NCBI GenBank assembly: GCA_021108035.1
Contig: JAIORQ010000007.1
Span: 1-53,381 of the forward strand
Direction of reading: 5' to 3'
Length of the DNA stretch: 53,381 nt
Source: Bacteroidales bacterium
GTDB taxonomy: Bacteria; Bacteroidota; Bacteroidia; Bacteroidales; JAADGE01
The translations under genes and the position numbers were made by a program. A model generated the notes under the pieces. It worked only from the letters and a program-made list of their open reading frames with translations, ran no database searches and was not told the DNA's origin. This document shows, piece by piece, positions 48,835 through 53,381 of this stretch (the stretch's first letter is position 1; each line of letters starts with the position of its first letter).

Positions 48835-50880
48835 TTATATTGCCTGAATATAATCTTTTAGTTCCGAGTCAATATTCAATTTTTTTCTTAATCGTTGCCT
48901 GTTTTTCCCGACTGAATCAATAGTAATATTCATTATTTGTGATATTTCATTTGATGTTAGGTTAATTTTTAAGTACGCACACAGTTTCTGTTCATTTAAA
49001 GTTAAACCGGAATGTTTGTCAAGTATATTATCCATAAAATCCGGATGTACTTCATTAAAACGCAACCTAAAATTTTTCCAGTCTATATCATTATCTATGT
49101 TACTGTTAATAATTGAAAATATTTTTTTATTACATGTTTTATAATCAGGTGAAAACTTAGTATTTTCAGTAAAAAGTATTCTTTTTATTTTACCGAGAGT
49201 CTCATTCTTATTAATAAATTGTACTGTCAATGTGGTTAATTCCTGATTTTTATGCAGAATATCAGCTTCATGCTTTTCCTTTTCAAGTTGGTTTATTTCC
49301 TGTTCTGCTTTTAATTCTTCCAATAACATCGAATTTTCAGCTTCTTCACGTTTTTTTTCAGCGAATAATACCTTATTTTCATTTTCTTTATTTTTTATTT
49401 CTATTTCAGCAAGTTGTTTTTCTTTTTTCAATATCAACTTTGTTTTTTTTAAAGAATCGGCTTTCATCCTGAACATAATAAATAACAAAACAATAAGCAG
49501 AAACAAGACAGATAATAAAATATACAAAAATCTCCGGAAAATTTTGTGTTTTTGTTCTTTAACTTCCTTTATTTCAATTTCTTTTCGCAGTATAATGTTT
49601 TCCTGTTCTTTTTTTTCTGTTTCATATTTTGTTTGCATTTCAGTAATTTGCTTACTGCTTTCAATATTAAAAAGAGAGTCTTTTATTTCAGTGTATAATT
49701 TGAAATGCTTGTATGCTTCACGATAGTTTCCTGAAACGGAATCAACCAAAGAAATATTTTTGTAGCAATCTGTAACAATTTTATTTGCATTTATTTGCAA
49801 TGCACTATCAAGCGATTCATTATAATATTTATAAGCTGTTTTATATTCGCCTTGCAGATAAAAAATTTGTCCCATTCTGTTTAAAATATTAGCGTATCTC
49901 CATTTATTTCCCAATTCTTTGTTTAATGAAAGAGCTTTTTTAAAATAATAAAGAGCTTTTTTATTATCCCCTTTGCTGAAATATACACTTCCAAAGTTTA
50001 CCAAAACAGCAGAAATTCCGCGTTTTTCATTGATTTTTTCAAAAGACATTAAAGCATTTTTGTAGTATTTGATTGCTTCATCATATTTTTTACTTTCCTG
50101 AAATACTCCGCCAATATTCATATTTGCCCGGGCAATACCAAAAACATCATTCAATTCGCTGTAAATTTTCAGTGATTTTTTATAATACTTTAAAGCCATA
50201 GTATCATTATATAAATACCAGTATATTCCACCCAGGCTGTTTGCTGCCCATCCGATTTGATTAATATTATTTATTTGTTCTGAGAGCTTTAAAGACTTTA
50301 AAGTATATTTTGTGGCTTTATTATAGTCTCCTTTTTTAGTATATACCAATCCTATGCTTCCGTATATTTTTGAGAGAGACAAAGTATCATCTAATTGAAT
50401 ATAATAAAAATGAGCTTTGTTAAAATATAATAAGGAACTGTCGTAATTACTCAATGTGCCGTGTGCCGAACCCATTAAATTATATATTTCGGCAAGAATA
50501 TCATCTTTTTTTTCTTCTTTATAAAACGGCAATGCAAGATTTAAATATTTTAAAACGGAATCGTATTCGTTTTTTTTATTATAATTATCGGCAATGTTTT
50601 TATATGCTTTCGACAGTATTTCCGGATTGCCTGATTTTTTTGCCACAGACAGAGCTTTTTCGGCATACAAAGTTGATGATTCAATATTTACATGCCTGTA
50701 TTCTTCGGAAAGCTCAATTAAAACTGAAATTTGATTATTCCCGCTTGCATTACTTATAATAGTTTTTAAGGAATCTATAGTTTTATTTTGTGAAATTCCG
50801 TTACTTAATGTAAATAATACTAAAATAAAAAGAGTAATTTTTTTTTTCACGACATGCAGATTTTTTACAAAAATAATCAT
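48835..50880 (-). CDS. Membrane TPR / coiled-coil / LuxR-type HTH regulator
   Basis: The hydrophobic N-terminus (about 12-30) exports the front half. Seven or more TPR units follow (about 60-400, with repeats like SLLYFNKAHFYYIQLDDTLSLSKIYGSIGLVY, ALKYYKKSLKIYSELNDVFGIARANMNIGGVF and ALYYFKKALSLNKELGNKWRYANILNRMGQIF). A membrane helix lies at about 463-483 (FLYILLSVLFLLIVLLFIM). A long K/E coiled coil follows (485-565), then a LuxR-like HTH at the C-terminus: LTLNEQKLCAYLKINLTSNEISQIMNITIDSVGKNRQRLRKKLNID. It thus joins a periplasmic TPR sensor to a cytoplasmic DNA-binding domain, a layout common in Bacteroidota. The ligand and targets are unknown. Confidence 0.85.
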   Translation of the reverse strand: MIIFVKNLHVVKKKITLFILVLFTLSNGISQNKTIDSLKTIISNASGNNQISVLIELSEEYRHVNIESSTLYAEKALSVAKKSGNPEILSKAYKNIADNYNKKNEYDSVLKYLNLALPFYKEEKKDDILAEIYNLMGSAHGTLSNYDSSLLYFNKAHFYYIQLDDTLSLSKIYGSIGLVYTKKGDYNKATKYTLKSLKLSEQINNINQIGWAANSLGGIYWYLYNDTMALKYYKKSLKIYSELNDVFGIARANMNIGGVFQESKKYDEAIKYYKNALMSFEKINEKRGISAVLVNFGSVYFSKGDNKKALYYFKKALSLNKELGNKWRYANILNRMGQIFYLQGEYKTAYKYYNESLDSALQINANKIVTDCYKNISLVDSVSGNYREAYKHFKLYTEIKDSLFNIESSKQITEMQTKYETEKKEQENIILRKEIEIKEVKEQKHKIFRRFLYILLSVLFLLIVLLFIMFRMKADSLKKTKLILKKEKQLAEIEIKNKENENKVLFAEKKREEAENSMLLEELKAEQEINQLEKEKHEADILHKNQELTTLTVQFINKNETLGKIKRILFTENTKFSPDYKTCNKKIFSIINSNIDNDIDWKNFRLRFNEVHPDFMDNILDKHSGLTLNEQKLCAYLKINLTSNEISQIMNITIDSVGKNRQRLRKKLNIDSELKDYIQAI

Positions 50881-51120
50881 TTTAGAACATTAATCAATAT
50901 GTAGTTAAAATTTAAGCGGTAGTTTTGCCTAAAATTAATAAGTTCTTTAACATTATTCATTTTAATTTTTTATTAGCTTGTAATATTGAAGTTTTAAAAT
51001 GTAAATATGACCTTTCTTAAACTTGTAAATAACCGACAAAGCAACAGAGCATATTCCGATAAGCATATTTCATAATAATTTTATATTTTTCTATGTGAAT
51101 TTATTGATAATACAAAATTA

Positions 51121-51216
51121 AACTTGCCGTATTTACTAAAAAACAGAAACTAAACTTGCCATATTTATATAAATATAGAATGTTAACTTGCTAAATTTCA
51201 GAATTTATTGTATCTT
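51121..51216. repeat. Three 32-bp tandem repeats with AACTTGC core
   Basis: Unit starts at 51121, 51153 and 51185: AACTTGCCGTATTTA, AACTTGCCATATTTA, AACTTGCTAAATTTC, each about 32 bp long. Units 1 and 2 agree at 23 of 32 positions by eye; unit 3 is more diverged. The ACTTGC cores are at 51122, 51154 and 51186, exactly 32 bp apart. The last core supplies the TTG of the -33 box of the next gene. Confidence 0.65.
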
Positions 51217-51218
51217 TG
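51188..51218 (+). promoter_or_regulatory. Promoter TTG-N20-TATCTTTG of the DUF4143 ATPase gene
   Basis: TTG at 51188-51190 (inside the third AACTTGC repeat) and TATCTTTG at 51211-51218, 17 bp before the ATG. Confidence 0.6.
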
Positions 51219-51234
51219 AGTAAAATTCTGAAAA

Positions 51235-52362
51235 ATGTGGTATAATAGAATTTACGAAACAAATGATAAATATTTAAAAAAGGGTAAAGTCAATCTACTA
51301 TACGGACCAAGACGTGTAGGAAAAACTGAATTAATTAAGCATTTAATAAAAGATGTTTCGGGAAAAATTTTTATCGGTGACGGTGATGATATACAGTTAC
51401 GCAAAATTTTGAGTTCAAACGATAAAACAAGAATCTTATCTGCATTACAAGATTATAAATATATTTTCATTGATGAGGCTCAAAGAATTTCTGATATTGG
51501 TTGGGGTTTAAAAATTTTGGTTGATAATTTGCCTGAGAGTATAATAATTGCAAGCGGCTCTTCATCATTTCAATTATCTTCTCAAGTAGGAGAACCTTTA
51601 ACCGGCAGAAGTATAACTAATATGTTATTCCCGATTTCGATTATTGAATTGAAGCAACAATTCGGAGGGATGCAAATTCTTCAAAACCTTGAAAATTATC
51701 TCATTTACGGAATGTATCCGGAAGTATTAAATATTGGAATCAATAAAGATAAAGTTTCATATTTATTTGAGCTAAGGAACTCGTATCTGTTAAAAGATAT
51801 TCTTGAATTAGAAAACATAAGAAATGCAGATAAAATGTATGATTTATTGCGTTTGCTTGCATTTCAAATAGGCAATGATGTTTCATTAAGTGAGCTGGGG
51901 AATGCTCTGGAACTTGCAAAACAAACAGTAAGCCGTTATTTGGATTTGCTTGAAAAAGCGTTTATTATAAAAAAAATCGGCGGATTTTCTCGAAATTTAC
52001 GAAAAGAAGTTACAAAATCAAATCGGTACTATTTTTTTGATAACGGAATAAGAAATGCTGTTATTAATAACTTTAATATCATTGAGCTTAGAAATGATAT
52101 TGGAATGCTTTGGGAAAATTTTATGATTATGGAGCGTCTAAAAAAACAACATTATTATAAAATCTTCAGCAATAATTATTTTTGGCGAACATATGATCAA
52201 AAAGAAGTTGATTTTGTAGAGGAGCGTGAAAGCAAACTATTCGGTTTTGAATTTAAATGGAGTACAAAAAAAAATAAAATTCAAAAAGAATGGCTGGATA
52301 CTTACGAAAATGCCGATTTTAAAATAATAAATAAAGAAAACTTTTTGGATTTTTTAACATAA
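51235..52362 (+). CDS. DUF4143-type AAA ATPase (AAA_14)
   Basis: Walker A GPRRVGKTE (about residues 24-32), Walker B YIFIDEAQRI, sensor ASGSSSFQL, and a conserved PLTGRS..MLFPISIIEL segment are typical of the AAA_14/DUF4143 family. An HTH-like segment (SLSELGNALELAKQTVSRYLDLLEKAFIIKKI) lies in the middle. The C-terminal DUF4143 part has a PD-(D/E)XK-like signature, KEVDFV...FGFEFKW. The family is abundant in Bacteroidota and archaea, yet its function is unknown. It is 375 residues and looks intact. Upstream lie three 32-bp repeats. Confidence 0.85.
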   Translation: MWYNRIYETNDKYLKKGKVNLLYGPRRVGKTELIKHLIKDVSGKIFIGDGDDIQLRKILSSNDKTRILSALQDYKYIFIDEAQRISDIGWGLKILVDNLPESIIIASGSSSFQLSSQVGEPLTGRSITNMLFPISIIELKQQFGGMQILQNLENYLIYGMYPEVLNIGINKDKVSYLFELRNSYLLKDILELENIRNADKMYDLLRLLAFQIGNDVSLSELGNALELAKQTVSRYLDLLEKAFIIKKIGGFSRNLRKEVTKSNRYYFFDNGIRNAVINNFNIIELRNDIGMLWENFMIMERLKKQHYYKIFSNNYFWRTYDQKEVDFVEERESKLFGFEFKWSTKKNKIQKEWLDTYENADFKIINKENFLDFLT

Positions 52363-52372
52363 ATTCTAATAA

Positions 52373-52438
52373 GTTATTGCCTTTGAATTAAAAGACGACT
52401 ACGGAATCAATGCAATGAATTTCGATGGATGGAATTAG
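52373..52438 (+). pseudogene. Decayed OmpA-family C-terminal tail
   Basis: The frame reads VIAFELKDDYGINAMNFDGWN and stop. Its last 15 residues align without gaps to the last 15 of the PorE-like protein at 41179 (RDDYGINAVKFGGGN, stop): 10 of 15 identical and the same distance to the stop, while codons differ at many third positions. Upstream in this frame a stop lies at 52370. Thus only the tail of an OmpA-family gene remains. Confidence 0.55.
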
Positions 52439-52556
52439 TTTACAATATTTTTTAGTCAAAAACATTGTTTTATATTTGCTTGGTGTTTTCATACAATCTC
52501 TAAAATCGGAGGCGATGATAATCAAGGATACAGCTGTAATTTGATTTAAGAATAAG

Positions 52557-52618
52557 CCTGCTTTCCGCCATGCAGGGAACATTGATTAACGCCTGCAAGC
52601 ATGAAGGCAGGATTTTTT
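52557..52618. repeat. Two tandem CCTGC/GCAGG hairpins
   Basis: CCTGC (52557-52561) / GCAGG (52572-52576), and CCTGC (52592-52596) / GCAGG (52607-52611) followed by ATTTTTT. The second could end transcription before the regulator gene. No other feature is seen between the ATPase stop (52362) and the regulator start, apart from the OmpA tail. Confidence 0.5.
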
Positions 52619-52633
52619 GAAGCAATTGAAATT

Positions 52634-53260
52634 ATGAATTTAAAACCAAAAATTCTTATTGTTGACGACCATCAGATTTTAATTGACGGTATAAAAGGTT
52701 TAATTCCGTGTAATGAATTTGAAATTGCAGGAGAAGCAAGCTGTTACAATACTGCCGTGGAAATGTTAAAAGGAAAAGATATTGATATAATAATTTCAGA
52801 CATACAATTGCCCGGAAAAACCGGAATAGAACTGATTAAAGAAGTGAAACAACAATATCCCGACATTAAAATTATTGTTTTAAGCATGCATAATGAAAAA
52901 AGTATTGTACTGAAAGCCGTTAAACTCGGGATTAACGCATATCTGTTAAAAAATATTTCACAAGAACAATTATTAAAAGCATTGTATTCAGTATTGGAAA
53001 ACAAATTTTATATAAGCGAGGAAATTGCCGGTATTCTTGTTGAACAAGCTCAAGACAACTCTCCGAGAAAATTATTAACAAAACGTGAATTAGAAATTTT
53101 GAAATTAATTGCCGATGAAAAATCTAACCGACAAATTGCAGATACTCTTTTTATAAGCGAAAGAACAGTAGAGTCGCATCGTAAAAATATTTTCAGAAAA
53201 ACAAATACCAAAACTGTTGTAGGTTTGATCAAATATGCTGTTGATAACTTATTAATATGA
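52634..53260 (+). CDS. NarL/FixJ-type response regulator
   Basis: Receiver domain with ILIVDDHQ (D11, D12), the phosphoacceptor D56 in IIISDIQLPG, IIVLSMHNE, and a Lys in YLLKN. LuxR-type HTH at the C-terminus: LTKRELEILKLIADEKSNRQIADTLFISERTVESHRKNIFRKTN. The frame can be read back to 52601, but those codons lie in the CCTGC/GCAGG hairpin, so the ATG at 52634 (MNLKPKILIVDDH) is used, giving 208 residues. No histidine kinase is encoded inside the window; one may lie downstream of the window's end or elsewhere. Confidence 0.92.
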   Translation: MNLKPKILIVDDHQILIDGIKGLIPCNEFEIAGEASCYNTAVEMLKGKDIDIIISDIQLPGKTGIELIKEVKQQYPDIKIIVLSMHNEKSIVLKAVKLGINAYLLKNISQEQLLKALYSVLENKFYISEEIAGILVEQAQDNSPRKLLTKRELEILKLIADEKSNRQIADTLFISERTVESHRKNIFRKTNTKTVVGLIKYAVDNLLI

Positions 53261-53323
53261 GTTGTATCTGATAACTCATGACAGACGTATTAATACAAAA
53301 TTTTATTCTGCATTATTCATAAA

Positions 53324-53381
53324 AACCGTTAAAACGGTTTATGCTATCTTGCTGATTATCACCATCCCACGACTGAAGTCG
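53324..53381. repeat. REP-like composite palindrome D (inverted, cut by window end)
   Basis: AACCGTT-AA-AACGGTT (53324-53339), a 26-nt spacer with TATCTTGCTGATTATCA (53345-53361), then CCCACGACTGAAGTCG up to the window end. In reverse complement the spacer shares 17 identical bases with copy A and has the same length. No transposase is visible at this site. Confidence 0.8.

Larger units (their letters stand above)
50881..51234. other. Divergent intergenic region between TPR-LuxR and DUF4143 ATPase genes
   Basis: These 354 bp contain no gene. The right half carries the 32-bp-spaced repeats and the ATPase promoter. An isolated AACTTGT at about 51020 resembles the repeat core but is out of phase. 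Confidence 0.4.

Noticed and set aside
52508-52530. GGCGATGAT-AATCAA resembling the GGDDYNQ codons of the OmpA domain
   Set aside because: Too short, and located after the OmpA tail stop, so it does not fit a linear relic; treated as chance.
52601-52633. N-terminal extension of the response regulator
   Set aside because: These codons lie in a CCTGC/GCAGG hairpin; the receiver starts at ATG 52634.
1-53381. tRNA, rRNA, riboswitch or phage att sites
   Set aside because: No cloverleaf-type sequence, conserved riboswitch core or phage structural gene was seen by eye; this was not run through a covariance-model search.

Overview
The window is AT-rich DNA (roughly 30% GC by eye) from a member of the Bacteroidota. 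Supporting signs are a TonB-dependent receptor followed by a DUF4249 lipoprotein, PorE-like OmpA and GldM-C-like proteins, a protein with a type IX secretion (T9SS) C-terminal sorting domain, a DUF2795 protein, few Shine-Dalgarno sequences, and promoters of the Bacteroidota type (TTTG about 20 bp upstream of TAnnTTTG). The order within the phylum cannot be fixed from this sequence. No rRNA, tRNA, CRISPR array or prophage was seen.

Layout. 1-6.5 kb: truncated TonB receptor, DUF4249 lipoprotein, an unknown lipoprotein, a zinc-ribbon protein and an outer-membrane barrel, separated by clusters of small palindromes. 6.6-14.3 kb: housekeeping genes on the plus strand (tex, two Nudix hydrolases, a LolC/E-type permease, trmB, a membrane endonuclease/phosphatase-fold protein, a Ca2+/Na+ antiporter). 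14.4-24.7 kb: guaB, three SurA/PpiC-type periplasmic folding factors, a MoxR ATPase and an OstA/LptA-like protein, an envelope-biogenesis cluster. It is interrupted by a decayed Rpn/PD-(D/E)XK gene with a membrane metallopeptidase, and by an IS200/REP-type tyrosine transposase surrounded by composite palindromes. 24.8-31.3 kb: DUF2795 protein, cobalamin adenosyltransferase, M23 peptidase, a minus-strand run (SUMF1 protein, FKBP lipoprotein, NadR-like kinase, SPOR-like protein), a single-domain receiver and ElbB. 31.5-41.1 kb: NhaC antiporter, TlpA-like lipoprotein, L,D-transpeptidase, LpxH-like hydrolase, YbjN-like protein, an outer-membrane barrel, an HTH/membrane-protein pair, YihY and AnmK.

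41.2-53.4 kb is the most accessory-looking part. It holds a PorE-like OmpA protein, a stand-alone GldM-C-like protein, several secreted proteins including a two-LamG T9SS cargo, a membrane TPR/coiled-coil/LuxR-type regulator, a DUF4143 ATPase preceded by three 32-bp-spaced repeats, a decayed OmpA C-terminus, and a NarL-type response regulator.

The two most promising leads are as follows. First, a REP-like composite palindrome (CCCACGA...TCGTGGG, a 22-26 nt spacer, AACCGTT..AACGGTT) occurs three times around the transposase and once without it 30 kb away. One copy has compensatory changes in both arms of a stem. Second, two candidate regulatory modules sit at the right end: a 9-bp direct repeat plus a 9-bp inverted repeat at the LamG/T9SS gene next to the membrane LuxR regulator, and the 32-bp repeats whose last copy overlaps the -33 box of the DUF4143 ATPase. 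All functions are inferred from motifs read by eye; no database search was run.
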